A DNA stretch of 64,000 nucleotides from an uncultured Persicobacter sp. GTDB taxonomy: Bacteria; Bacteroidota; Bacteroidia; Cytophagales; Cyclobacteriaceae. Each line of letters starts with the position of its first letter. Position 1 is the first letter of the stretch. Positions 1 through 7,851 of the stretch are shown piece after piece. The translations under genes and the position numbers were made by a program. Under the pieces are notes generated by a model. That model was not told the DNA's origin. It saw only the letters and a program-made list of their open reading frames with translations, and did no database searches. The stretch lies in NCBI GenBank assembly GCA_947498325.1, contig CANMKE010000027.1, positions 1 through 64,000 on the forward strand, read 5' to 3'.

Positions 1-196
1 ATCAAGGTGCATAACTTTAATAATTATTTACCTTTGTAATATTATATACAGCCCAAAAGTTTACGCGCATGCCTGAAAGGACTTTTCGCAATAGACATGG
101 AATTCATTCCATGGTAAAAAAGGCATGGGCAAATTTTATTTGGTTTGATATATTGCGGAGCCATTTGTGCAACAGCTCCCTACCGTATGACTACTC
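1..196. other. Intergenic stretch with a perfect dyad
   Basis: No convincing gene is seen. Positions 96-113 form a near-perfect palindrome (CATGGAAT, two bases, ATTCCATG). Positions 164-187 carry a phrase, TGTGCAACAGCTCCCTACCG, that recurs in degenerate form near 9126-9145, so it looks like a fragment of a dispersed repeat. The stretch lies downstream of the SDR gene and could contribute to its transcript end, but there is no clear T-rich terminator tail. Confidence 0.4.
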
Positions 197-1063
197 CTAC
201 TTCTTCCGCATCGCCTCAAACATATCCCACATTTCAGGAGTGATTTTGTCCAGGCCATTGAATTCTCCTGCTCCTTTAAGCCACTCACCACCGTCAATCG
301 TTACCACCTCCCCATTCATATAGGCCGAATAATCCGACACCAGATAGGCCGCAAGATTGGCCAACTCCTGATGCTCTCCCACGCGTTTCAACGGTACACG
401 ACGAGCTGGGTCAAATTTCTGCGCCAACTCTCCTGGGAGCAATCGGCTCCAAGCCCCTTCAGTAGGAAAAGGCCCTGGCGCAATGGCATTGCTCCGAATA
501 TTATACTTTGCCCACTCTACCGCCAAGGAGCGGGTCATGGCCAGCACACCTGCTTTTGCTGCCGCCGATGGCACCACATAGCCACTGCCTGTCCATGCAT
601 AAGTGGTCACGATATTCAGAATCGTCCCTGCTTTTTGATTTTTTATCCAGTAATCGCCCATCGCTAAAGTGAAGTTCGATGTCCCCTTCAGTACAATATC
701 CAGTATAATGGCAAATGCACGGGGCGAGAGTCGTTCAGTAGGACTGATAAAGTTCCCCGCGGCATTGTTCAGTAACACATCCACACCACCAAACCGCTCG
801 ACTGCGGCATCAATCACCGCCTGCACCTGATCCACCTCCCGAACATCACAGGGAACTGCCAGCACCTGACCGCCCGTTTTGTTCATCAGGTCGGTAGCCG
901 CAGCTTCAAGCACCTCTTTTTTACGGCTGCAAATGACCACATTGGCTTTCAATTCCAAAAAATACTGAGACATCGAACGGCCAAGGCCTGTTCCTCCGCC
1001 AGTTACGATAATGGTTTTGCCGGCAAGCGCCTCAGGCTTCAGCATACCTTCATTATACTTCAT
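197..1063 (-). CDS. SDR family oxidoreductase, 2,4-dienoyl-CoA reductase-like
   Basis: A 288-residue short-chain dehydrogenase/reductase, probably cytoplasmic and NADP(H)-dependent. The Rossmann glycine motif TGGGTGLG is at residues 21-28 and NNAAG at 99-103. The motif that is YxxxK in most SDRs reads S166-A-A-A-K170, with the neighbouring phrase VVPSAAAKAG. This Ser-for-Tyr change is characteristic of the 2,4-dienoyl-CoA reductase/peroxisomal trans-2-enoyl-CoA reductase branch, which uses a Tyr elsewhere, so a role in unsaturated fatty-acid beta-oxidation is the best inference. The phrase NNAAGNFISPTERLS is also typical of that branch. The gene stands alone, divergent from the penicillin acylase gene. 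M7 is an alternative start. Confidence 0.85.
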   Translation of the reverse strand: MKYNEGMLKPEALAGKTIIVTGGGTGLGRSMSQYFLELKANVVICSRKKEVLEAAATDLMNKTGGQVLAVPCDVREVDQVQAVIDAAVERFGGVDVLLNNAAGNFISPTERLSPRAFAIILDIVLKGTSNFTLAMGDYWIKNQKAGTILNIVTTYAWTGSGYVVPSAAAKAGVLAMTRSLAVEWAKYNIRSNAIAPGPFPTEGAWSRLLPGELAQKFDPARRVPLKRVGEHQELANLAAYLVSDYSAYMNGEVVTIDGGEWLKGAGEFNGLDKITPEMWDMFEAMRKK

Positions 1064-1167
1064 AGGGTTCTTATTTAGGTTAGTATAAGGAAAATATCAA
1101 AATTTATTGACATTATATAGGTTAAGCTTTATTTTCTCGCTACTTAACAGCCCATCACCTACTACTT

Positions 1168-3579
1168 ATGCGAACAATACGATTTATTATTCACCTGACA
1201 ATATGCATCAGCCTGATTTGGGCACTCAACCGAACTTGGGGGAAAGTCCCTCCACTCGGGAAATTCCTCAACCCTTTCGAAGGCTTTTGGCAGAATGCTG
1301 CTTACAAAAATACCCACAGCAACATCCTTGAAGAAATAAAACTCAAGGGGCTGAAAGGTGATGCCAAAGTATTGATCGATGAAAATCAGGTCCCTCATAT
1401 TTTTACTGATAATGATTACGACCTGTATTTTTTGCAGGCCTACTTCACCGCTAAAGACCGCCTCTGGCAAATGGATTTTCAGACCATGGCCTCCGCAGGC
1501 CGACTATCGGAAATTCTCGGGCAAGATTCCCTCATTCTGCAATATGATCGCGGCCAGCGCAGAAAAGGCATGTGCTACGCTGCGGAATTAGCCACCGAGG
1601 CTTTTATGGACCATGAGGCGACTCGTGAAATGCTACAGGCCTACACCGATGGCGCCAATGCTTACATTGAAAACCTGCCACACCGCAACTTCCCGATAGA
1701 ATACAAAATCCTTGATTATCGCCCGGAACCCTGGACACCCCTCAAGAGTGCGCTCCTGCTGAAATATATGGCACAAAACCTATGTGCCAGCAATGCCGAC
1801 CTTGAAAACACCAATGCACTGGTAAAGCTGGGTAAGAAAAAATTCGACCTGCTGTTCCCACTGATGGAAAGTGGTCAGCGGCCAATTGTAGATCAGCCCA
1901 ATGCCTGGGGAGAAGCCCTGCCCAAACAAGCCCTGGCGGCTCAGAATACAACCATCGACTTCCCACTGGATCCTGGCCCCAACCCGCTGAACGGATCCAA
2001 CAACTGGGCAGTTCATGGCTCAAAAACAAAATCAGGCAAGCCCATACTTTGTAACGACCCGCACCTTGGGCTAAACCTGCCCTCCATTTGGTACGCTATG
2101 CAACTGCACAGCCCGAATGTCAATGTCATGGGGGCAAGCCTTCCCGGGGCTCCTGGGATCATCATTGGGATGAATGAAAAGATCGCCTGGGGCGTTACCA
2201 ATGCCCAAAGGGATTTAGTGGACTGGTATAAAATTCACTTTCTGGACGACCTGCGAAATCGCTACGATCTGAACGGAAAAGTGGAGACGGTAACCAACCG
2301 CATTGAGACCATTAAAATCAAGAATGCGCCCGCCTTTATTGACACTGTAAAATATACTGTTTTCGGTCCCGTCTACTATGATCAGGCTTATCGCTCCAAC
2401 AGCCCTTACACGGGCTACGCTTACCACTGGATTGCCCATGAAAAAAGCAATGAGGTACTCGCCTTTCACCAAATTAACCGAGCAGAAAACTACACCGCTT
2501 TTAAACAGGCCATCAGCCATTATGATGCTCCGGCACAAAATTTTGCCTATGCGGATATCGATAACAACATTGCCATGCACATTCAGGGCAAGTTCCCCAT
2601 CCGTCGTGATGAAGCCGGACGATTCCTCCGTGAAGGGAATCATCTCAATAACCTATGGGAAGGCTATATTCCTGCCAATCAACAAATCTATGAGCACAAC
2701 CCCAAAAAGGGATTCATTTATTCGGCCAATCAACATCCGGTGGATGAAACCTACCCCTATGTGGTCGCGGCCAAAAGATTTGAATATTACCGAAACCGGA
2801 TCATTTTTGAGCGCTTGAATGCCAACGATGAATGGACTGTGGAGGACATGAAGAAACTGCAAAATGACAACTTCAACTTGCAGGCAGCAGAAAGCCTCCC
2901 GCACTGGCTGGGGTTTGTTGACACCCTGCCATTACCCCGCTTGCACCGTTATGCTTACAAGCAATTAAGTCAATGGGATTATGAAAATAACGCTGACACC
3001 GAAGCCCCCACTTTTTACGCTACCTGGTGGAAAACCCTCGACCGTATGCTTTATGAGGATTTCGATCAAAGTGAAGCTCCAATGATGCGCCCTACGGCCT
3101 ATACGACAATCAAATTACTCAAAGATCCTACCCATCAGCTGAAGTTTGGCAGTAAAAGAATGACAGGCACGGAACTGCTTAACCTTGCTTTTGTGGAAGC
3201 CATGAACACCCTTGCTCAGGAGCAAATTAAAGGAACTGACCTGCATTGGGCAAAATTCAAAAACACCTCCTTGCGTCACCTCGCACGTATTGCCCCTTTT
3301 GGTGCCAAGGCCAACATCGCTGGAAATGCAGGAAGCATCAATGCCGCATCGGCGGATCATGGGCCGTCATGGCGAATGATCATCGAACTATCGGCAGAAG
3401 GGAACCAAATGTGGTACACCTACCCCGGCGGAACTTCAGGCAACCCCGGAAGCCCGTACTACAACAACCAAACTACAGGCTGGGTCAAGGGGGCATACCT
3501 GAAATCACCATTTTTCAGCACCGCTCCCTCTTCCAGCAGCGACCAGCAATTATTAATCAACATTCAGGCAAAAAACTAA
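1168..3579 (+). CDS. Penicillin acylase family protein (Ntn hydrolase)
   Basis: An 803-residue precursor of the penicillin G acylase/cephalosporin acylase/AHL acylase superfamily. A hydrophobic N-terminus (about residues 5-20) should export it. The phrase NGSNNWAV places the autocatalytic N-terminal nucleophile at Ser277; cleavage before it would leave a small alpha chain and a large beta chain of about 527 residues, the usual proportions. Further family blocks are visible, such as NDPHLGLNLPSIWY just after the nucleophile. Substrate cannot be read from the sequence: family members hydrolyse amides such as beta-lactam side chains or acyl-homoserine lactones. A small membrane protein follows after 7 bases and is probably cotranscribed. 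Length agrees with Bacteroidota homologues. Confidence 0.9.
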   Translation: MRTIRFIIHLTICISLIWALNRTWGKVPPLGKFLNPFEGFWQNAAYKNTHSNILEEIKLKGLKGDAKVLIDENQVPHIFTDNDYDLYFLQAYFTAKDRLWQMDFQTMASAGRLSEILGQDSLILQYDRGQRRKGMCYAAELATEAFMDHEATREMLQAYTDGANAYIENLPHRNFPIEYKILDYRPEPWTPLKSALLLKYMAQNLCASNADLENTNALVKLGKKKFDLLFPLMESGQRPIVDQPNAWGEALPKQALAAQNTTIDFPLDPGPNPLNGSNNWAVHGSKTKSGKPILCNDPHLGLNLPSIWYAMQLHSPNVNVMGASLPGAPGIIIGMNEKIAWGVTNAQRDLVDWYKIHFLDDLRNRYDLNGKVETVTNRIETIKIKNAPAFIDTVKYTVFGPVYYDQAYRSNSPYTGYAYHWIAHEKSNEVLAFHQINRAENYTAFKQAISHYDAPAQNFAYADIDNNIAMHIQGKFPIRRDEAGRFLREGNHLNNLWEGYIPANQQIYEHNPKKGFIYSANQHPVDETYPYVVAAKRFEYYRNRIIFERLNANDEWTVEDMKKLQNDNFNLQAAESLPHWLGFVDTLPLPRLHRYAYKQLSQWDYENNADTEAPTFYATWWKTLDRMLYEDFDQSEAPMMRPTAYTTIKLLKDPTHQLKFGSKRMTGTELLNLAFVEAMNTLAQEQIKGTDLHWAKFKNTSLRHLARIAPFGAKANIAGNAGSINAASADHGPSWRMIIELSAEGNQMWYTYPGGTSGNPGSPYYNNQTTGWVKGAYLKSPFFSTAPSSSSDQQLLINIQAKN

Positions 3580-3586
3580 CCACAGC

Positions 3587-3937
3587 ATGAAAGGACTACT
3601 TCAATTCGCCTGCAGCATTTTCCTGACAGGTACCGCTTCCTTATATTTCCCATTTTGGGTCATCGTTCCTGCAACCGCCACCGTGGCGTTCATCTTCAAT
3701 TCCAAAAACAGTTTCCTCTACGGTTTTTTCTCCATTCTGCTTTTGTGGGTGGCCTTTGCCGCTTGGCTCGACTATGACAACCAGCAAATGCTCTCTGCTA
3801 AAATTGCCGAGCTGCTGCAAATCCCTGCCTCCATGAAGTTGTTCCTGGTGCTGATCACAGGCGTCTTTGGTGGAGTACTCGGTGGTTTTGGTGCCGCTAC
3901 AGGGGGAAGCCTGAGGAAGATATTTGTTCAGCGATAA
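3587..3937 (+). CDS. Small integral membrane protein, unknown function
   Basis: A 116-residue protein made largely of hydrophobic stretches (about residues 5-35, 42-62 and 82-105), so three or four membrane passes are likely. A glycine-rich run GVFGGVLGGFGAATGG sits near the C-terminus, within or next to the last segment. It starts 7 bases after the stop of the penicillin acylase gene and is read in the same direction, so the two probably form an operon. I recognise no named family. The coupling to the acylase suggests an envelope role, but this is inference only. Confidence 0.75.
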   Translation: MKGLLQFACSIFLTGTASLYFPFWVIVPATATVAFIFNSKNSFLYGFFSILLLWVAFAAWLDYDNQQMLSAKIAELLQIPASMKLFLVLITGVFGGVLGGFGAATGGSLRKIFVQR

Positions 3938-3944
3938 TCTGTAC

Positions 3945-3962
3945 GGCGTTGTATGTAATGCC
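3945..3962. repeat. Degenerate palindromic repeat
   Basis: GGCGTT and AATGCC form an imperfect hairpin with the bases TGTATGT between, followed by CCCCTACAAA. The arrangement resembles a decayed copy of the GGACGTTGCATGCAACGTCC family found at 4730 and 20956. It lies 8 bases after the small membrane protein gene and may also act in 3'-end formation. Confidence 0.35.
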
Positions 3963-4015
3963 CCTACAAATGCCGAAAATTCTTCCTAAATTGCGCCAAA
4001 CAAAATCATCATCCC

Positions 4016-4465
4016 ATGGCCTTGACCTTTGAATTAAAACACTACGAACAGCTCAGCAAAGACGAATTTTTTGAAATCGCCAAACTGCGCATCGATGTCT
4101 TTATTGTGGAGCAACACTGTCCTTATCCAGACTTGGACGACACCGATAAGCAATGCTTTCATTTTATGATGAAAAAAGATGGGGAACTTGCCGGCTATGT
4201 CCGTTTGATTGACACCGAAGACCCGAAGCTGAAAAAGTTGGGAAGAATCATCATTGCCCCACCATTCAGAGAAGACCGATTGGGTAAAACGTTGGTGCAG
4301 CAAGCATTGAAAGCGACCCAAGAACAGTATCCACAGGCGCAAAAAGTAGCCATCTCTGCCCAACAGATCATCATTCCATTTTACAATAAGGTTGGCTTTA
4401 AAGAAGAGGGGCCTATCTATTTGGAGGATCGCATTCCGCATAGAAAGATGGTTTATACTTTTTAA
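4016..4465 (+). CDS. elaA: GNAT family N-acetyltransferase, ElaA-like
   Basis: A 149-residue GCN5-related acetyltransferase. The central stretch LGRIIIAPPFREDRLGKTLV corresponds to the acetyl-CoA-binding beta4-alpha3 region, although the usual Q/RxxGxG/A loop is replaced by R-E-D-R-L-G. The C-terminal phrase FYNKVGFKEEGPIYLEDRIPHRKM matches the ElaA subgroup signature (FY..FGF, then EDGIPHxxM). The N-terminal phrase LRIDVFIVEQHCPYPDLDDTD is also typical of ElaA. The natural substrate of this group is not well established. Single gene with ATG start; repeats follow downstream. Confidence 0.85.
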   Translation: MALTFELKHYEQLSKDEFFEIAKLRIDVFIVEQHCPYPDLDDTDKQCFHFMMKKDGELAGYVRLIDTEDPKLKKLGRIIIAPPFREDRLGKTLVQQALKATQEQYPQAQKVAISAQQIIIPFYNKVGFKEEGPIYLEDRIPHRKMVYTF

Positions 4466-4481
4466 AAGAGGACGGTAGTGA

Positions 4482-4518
4482 CTGTCCACAGATGACACAG
4501 ATTTCCACAGATTTTTTT
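4482..4518. repeat. Dispersed repeat, TCCACAGAT type (copy 1)
   Basis: The phrase CTGTCCACAGAT...ACACAGATTTCCACAGATTTTTTT is repeated with small changes at 27492-27530. In both places a GACCATGATT-type repeat lies close by, so the two units may travel as one composite. Confidence 0.6.
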
Positions 4519-4564
4519 ATTGTGATTTATTTAGTGTCTTAACGCTTAACGTCGCTATTTTTTT

Positions 4565-4651
4565 GACCATGATTTACTTGATTAGAAGGATTATCACGAT
4601 TATCGTAAGAAACAAATCTTAAAATCCTTTTTAATCATGGTAATCAAGGTC
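4565..4651. repeat. Inverted repeat of GACCATGATT / TTGATTA family (copy 1)
   Basis: The left arm GACCATGATTTACTTGATTA with AGAAGGATT is answered on the other strand by GACCTTGATTACCATGATTA with AAAAGGATT (right arm 4625-4651), giving a long imperfect hairpin. Single-arm copies occur at 20815-20852 and 27449-27486. Confidence 0.6.
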
Positions 4652-4700
4652 TATAACACCTCACCAACAATATTGTGTAGTGCTTAACCCGAAGATCAGG

Positions 4701-4760
4701 CAGTCAAATATTTTTGTACCTGACGGTACGGACGTTGCATGCAACGTCCCTACACAGTAG
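4701..4760. repeat. Dispersed repeat with 20-bp perfect palindrome (copy 1)
   Basis: A perfect palindrome GGACGTTGCATGCAACGTCC at 4730-4749 is flanked on the left by TCAAATATTTTTGTACCT and GGTAC and on the right by CTACACAGTAG. A nearly identical 60-base unit is at 20927-20986, and a decayed one near 3945. Confidence 0.75.
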
Positions 4761-4908
4761 CAATCATGATTGAGAATCTTAAGCCAATAAGGCTAAACGC
4801 TCAACATCAAGGGCAAAGCATGACAATTATCAGCGAAAAAATGCTTAAATTGCGCACTATTTCAAAATTGATCAAAATCAAACATCCAACACCAAGGGGC
4901 TGGGTGTA

Positions 4909-6273
4909 TTGCTTGACATAAATATTACCGTGTTGAAGGAAAGTTCAAATATCCACACTGCTAAATCAAATGATTTGAAGCACCCTGATCGTGTGCCGTA
5001 CTTGTTGGCTTGCGATGCCGAGGGAAACATGTTTGAAGAGGAAGATTATGAAGTGATTGGTCGCTCGGGTACCCGATTGATGGGGCTCAAACCTGAGGAC
5101 TTCATCGAATTACCGGAAGGCAGTGAGTTTTTCAATATGCCCTGCCGTCATCCTTACGGGATGAACAAACATACCGGCGAAGTAGAATTGTTGGAAGACG
5201 TTTATGCTGTGGCGGCATTCGTTTCACCTGCCTACACACAAACTTTCATGCCTGCTTATGAAGAAACTGACGGCGCTGAAACCTTGCCTTTATATGCCTA
5301 CACTGCCGTAGGTTGGTTGGATGATAAATTTTACACCACAGCAGTTCGTATTGATCCCGATCCACGTCAGGACTTCGAAAATTTTGATTGTGAGGAGATC
5401 GAGCAAAAGACCGTTGAAACCATGCAGGAATTTTCGGAAAACCGATTGATTCAGCATTTGGGTGCCAACTGTTCTTTGACTTATTCTTGTCCTGCGGCCC
5501 GCAACTTCTTTATGGGACGTTGGGAAGCGCCGATTCCATTATCACCTGCCTGTAACTCCAACTGCTTGGGTTGTATCAGCTTTCAGCCTGATGAGCATGG
5601 TATCGATGCGATGCAAAACCGCATTGACTTCATTCCATATATCGAGGAAGTGATCGAGATGGCCGTTCCGCATTTGGAAAATGCACCAATGCCGATCGTC
5701 AGCTTTGGTCAGGGATGTGAAGGGGAGCCTTTATTGGTATGGCAATTGATCCGTGATGTGATTGTAGAAATCCGCAAACGCACTAAGCGAGGAATTATTA
5801 ACCTGAACACCAATGGATCGAAACCTGATGCAGTGAATGAATTGTTCAAAGCAGGCTTGGACAGTATCCGTGTGAGTATGAACTCGGTGAGAAAAGATGT
5901 TTACAACAAATATTACCTGCCGAACAATTACGAGTACGAGGATGTGATTGAGTCGATCAAAGTTGCCCGTCAGCATGGCAAATGGGCGTCGATCAACTAC
6001 TTCACTTTGCCTGGTTTTACGGATAACAAAGAAGAGTTTGAAACGCTCCGTCAGGTGATCCGCTATACCGACCTGAGCATGATTCAGTGGCGTAATTTCA
6101 ATATTGATTTGGAATGGTACCTGTCGAAATTGGGCATGGAAGACACCGGCGAAGGCTTGGGTGTTGCCGAAGTGATGGCGGCAATTCATGAAGAATTCCC
6201 GCACATTGCTTATGGATACTTCAACCCACCGATCGAAGTGCAGGAGAAATATAATGCGTTGAGAGAAAAATAA
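4909..6273 (+). CDS. Radical SAM protein, substrate unknown
   Basis: A 454-residue radical S-adenosylmethionine enzyme. The [4Fe-4S] motif is C215-N-S-N-C219-L-G-C222, the canonical CxxxCxxC. About 200 residues precede the barrel and contain an extra Cys pair, C188 and C194 (phrase CSLTYSCPAARNFFMGRWEA), which might bind metal or a second cluster. After the motif come VSFGQGCEGEPLL and INLNTNGSKPD, which match the GGE-like SAM-binding strand and following barrel strands. The start taken here is a TTG at 4909, preceded by AAGGGG at a plausible ribosome-binding distance; GTG 4930 and TTG 4933 are alternatives. It is a stand-alone gene followed by a strong hairpin terminator. The reaction cannot be assigned; no peptide precursor gene is adjacent. 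Confidence 0.85.
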   Translation: MLDINITVLKESSNIHTAKSNDLKHPDRVPYLLACDAEGNMFEEEDYEVIGRSGTRLMGLKPEDFIELPEGSEFFNMPCRHPYGMNKHTGEVELLEDVYAVAAFVSPAYTQTFMPAYEETDGAETLPLYAYTAVGWLDDKFYTTAVRIDPDPRQDFENFDCEEIEQKTVETMQEFSENRLIQHLGANCSLTYSCPAARNFFMGRWEAPIPLSPACNSNCLGCISFQPDEHGIDAMQNRIDFIPYIEEVIEMAVPHLENAPMPIVSFGQGCEGEPLLVWQLIRDVIVEIRKRTKRGIINLNTNGSKPDAVNELFKAGLDSIRVSMNSVRKDVYNKYYLPNNYEYEDVIESIKVARQHGKWASINYFTLPGFTDNKEEFETLRQVIRYTDLSMIQWRNFNIDLEWYLSKLGMEDTGEGLGVAEVMAAIHEEFPHIAYGYFNPPIEVQEKYNALREK

Positions 6274-6275
6274 AG

Positions 6276-6423
6276 GTGTTACCCTTAGTTCAAGCGTCTC
6301 GCTTGGACTATAGAATTTATAAAATGCTTCGATCCAAGTGGGACACTTGAACCAAAGCAAGCATAATAAGAAAGCCCGAAGCTGAATGAACAGTTTCGGG
6401 ATTTTTGTTTTTTAGGGGGTTGA
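6276..6423. repeat. 148-bp duplicated module, copy 1 (inverted repeat plus terminator)
   Basis: Begins GTGTTACCCTTAGTTCAAGC and ends AGGGGGTTGA. It contains an inverted repeat (GTTCAAGCGTCTCGCTTGGA against TCCAAGTGGGACACTTGAAC) and then a rho-independent terminator hairpin. The same 148 bases recur at 6481-6628 with about five differences, so the copy was made recently. The inverted repeat alone recurs at 27541-27606. Confidence 0.85.
6374..6412 (+). terminator. Terminator after radical SAM gene
   Basis: CCCGAAGCTG and CAGTTTCGGG form a stem with loop AATGAA, followed by ATTTTTGTTTTTT. It lies about 100 bases beyond the radical SAM stop, within the first 148-bp module. Confidence 0.75.
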
Positions 6424-6446
6424 ATGGATTTCGTTGGGTTTGTAGG

Positions 6447-6473
6447 TTATCTCGAGAGGGACTCTCGCGATAG
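6447..6473. repeat. Hairpin repeat CGAGAGGGACTCTCG (copy 1)
   Basis: TTATCTCGAGAG, GGA, CTCTCGCGATAG forms a 12-bp imperfect stem with a three-base loop. Copies are at 6934-6960 and 9185-9211. The left flank (GGATTT, then a G/T-rich run) is also shared with the second copy. Confidence 0.7.
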
Positions 6474-6480
6474 GAGGATA

Positions 6481-6628
6481 GTGTTACCCTTAGTTCAAGC
6501 GTCTCGCTTAGACTATAGAATTTATAAAATGCTTCGATCCAAGTGGGACACTTGAACCAAAGCAAGCATAACAAGAAATCCCGAAGCTGAACCAACAGTT
6601 TCGGGATTTTTGTTTTTTAGGGGGTTGA
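6481..6628. repeat. 148-bp duplicated module, copy 2
   Basis: A direct copy of 6276-6423, offset by 205 bases, with roughly five substitutions. Its hairpin (about 6579-6617) keeps the stem and T-tract. Its right end touches the stop codon of the small reverse-strand gene at 6630. Confidence 0.85.
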
Positions 6629-6629
6629 T

Positions 6630-6839
6630 TTACGGGGCTTTGAAATATGTAACGATGTCGCATAGCGTTCCTCCCAACCACGGCCATGACATGCCTAAAT
6701 ATTTTCTTCTCAAACCTGTCAATATGAAAACGGATACCAACATAAAAACCGTCCCCTCATCCCAATCCACGAAATGACCATAAACATAGCCTCCACCAAA
6801 GGCAATGGTAAACAAGCTGATGAACCAAGTTCTATTCAT
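6630..6839 (-). CDS. Small membrane protein, hypothetical
   Basis: A 69-residue frame with two likely membrane segments (about residues 4-24 and 30-45, phrases FISLFTIAFGGGYVYGHFV and GTVFMLVSVFILTGL) and a short cytoplasmic-looking RRK turn. It starts with ATG. It matches no family that I know. It lies between copies of dispersed repeats, so it may be a small genuine gene or a chance frame in a repeat-rich island. The hydrophobic pattern and Met start favour a real gene only moderately. Confidence 0.45.
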   Translation of the reverse strand: MNRTWFISLFTIAFGGGYVYGHFVDWDEGTVFMLVSVFILTGLRRKYLGMSWPWLGGTLCDIVTYFKAP

Positions 6840-6933
6840 GGGTTTTGAGGTTAAGGCACTGAAGGAAAACTGCTCTATGTTTTTAATTTAATCAAAATTT
6901 GAAGGAAATGAAATGGATTTTTTGGGGTTTTGG

Positions 6934-6960
6934 CTATCACGAGAGGGACTCTCGCGATAG
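6934..6960. repeat. Hairpin repeat CGAGAGGGACTCTCG (copy 2)
   Basis: CTATCACGAGAG, GGA, CTCTCGCGATAG gives a 12-bp stem with one A-C mismatch and a three-base loop. This is the best preserved of the three copies. Confidence 0.7.
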
Positions 6961-7082
6961 GGTTTGGTGGTTGTTTCTCAACGGCGCATGCTATGTCTCG
7001 AACTCATGTTTTACCAACGCATTGTTCACCAACACATGCGCTAATCTTTACCTGCCAACGCATGCGTTGTTGCTACATCGGT

Positions 7083-7685
7083 TTATAATTCGGTGGTGAT
7101 CACCTCTTGAAAATCTCTTCTTTGCTTTGGGTTCTTGCTGACTTGGTTGGCATCGGCTGGATCACGGTAACCGATCGCTACGGCGAACACGGTTTCATGC
7201 TTGTCCAAACCCAAAATCTCAGTGTACGCCTCAGGCACAATACCTTCCATTGGGGTTGAGTCGATGCCCATATTGGCACATGCGCTCAAGAACACGCCCA
7301 AAGCCAAATACACTTGGTGGGTCATCCAATTTTTGACTTCCGCTTCAGGTTTTGGTTTAAGGAAAGTATTATAATAACCAACGGCACCTTCAGGAAGGTT
7401 GGCATTGATGACTTCTTCGAAATAAGGTAAATCATTGATCACATTGAAAACCACCAAATGACTGGCATTACGAATACGGTCTGCATTGAAGTAAGACGCT
7501 TCCGCCAATTGGTCTTTCAACTCATCATTCTCCACAAAAGTAAAGTTCCATGGCTGGCTATTGATCGACGATGGGCTCAAGTGCAGAATCTCTTTCAAGG
7601 TATCGATTGTTGCTGCATCAATTTTTTTACTACCGTCATATTGTTTGGTAGTGTAGCGGGTTTCCATTGTTTCAATAAAGCTCAT
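7083..7685 (-). CDS. NAD(P)H-dependent nitroreductase family oxidoreductase
   Basis: An FMN-dependent nitroreductase of about 200 residues, resembling NfsB/dihydropteridine reductase. The N-terminus ETMETRYTTKQYDGSKKID carries the RYTTK-type FMN phosphate contact, SPSSINSQPW is the family's second FMN-binding block, and the C-terminal half has GIDSTPMEGI and AVAIGYRD. I take ATG at 7685 as the start (MSFIETMETRY); an upstream extension of 22 residues lacks family similarity. It is closely related to the next gene, 7852-8454, with which it forms a tandem pair. Likely function is two-electron reduction of quinones or nitro-compounds; the substrate is not evident. Confidence 0.9.
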   Translation of the reverse strand: MSFIETMETRYTTKQYDGSKKIDAATIDTLKEILHLSPSSINSQPWNFTFVENDELKDQLAEASYFNADRIRNASHLVVFNVINDLPYFEEVINANLPEGAVGYYNTFLKPKPEAEVKNWMTHQVYLALGVFLSACANMGIDSTPMEGIVPEAYTEILGLDKHETVFAVAIGYRDPADANQVSKNPKQRRDFQEVITTEL

Positions 7686-7780
7686 AATACTATATATTTG
7701 TTTGTTGCTATCAAAAGTATAGCACAAAGCTAAGGTAAGTGAATTTACCAATCAATAACTAACCATATGGATAGTATACA

Positions 7781-7815
7781 AAAACCCGCCTTACGAGCTG
7801 TAAAACGGGTTTTTT
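7781..7815 (-). terminator. Terminator between the nitroreductase genes
   Basis: AAAACCCG and CGGGTTTT form the stem, with an inner TAC/GTA pair. It lies 37 bases beyond the stop of the 7852-8454 gene and suggests the two paralogues are transcribed separately. Confidence 0.7.
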
Positions 7816-7851
7816 TTACTTTTTTATTTTTCAACGACGTATTAATTGTTA

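Larger units (their letters stand above)
4466..4908. other. Gene-free stretch made of dispersed repeats
   Basis: About 440 bases without a credible gene. They hold three recognisable repeat types: a 'TGTCCACAGAT...ACAGATTTCCACAGATTTTTT' unit (about 4482-4518), a long imperfect inverted repeat of the GACCATGATT/CTTGATTA family (4565-4651), and the 20-base palindrome GGACGTTGCATGCAACGTCC with its flank (4701-4760). All three recur elsewhere in the window. Short open frames here read through repeats and are not supported. Confidence 0.75.

Noticed and set aside
4739-4921. 60-residue frame before the radical SAM gene
   Set aside because: It starts inside the 20-bp palindrome repeat and has no family resemblance.
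5731-6360. 209-residue reverse frame
   Set aside because: Shadow of the radical SAM gene extending into the repeat; no recognisable domain.
6899-7099. 66-residue forward frame with cysteines
   Set aside because: It overlaps the CGAGAG hairpin repeat and lacks any family similarity.
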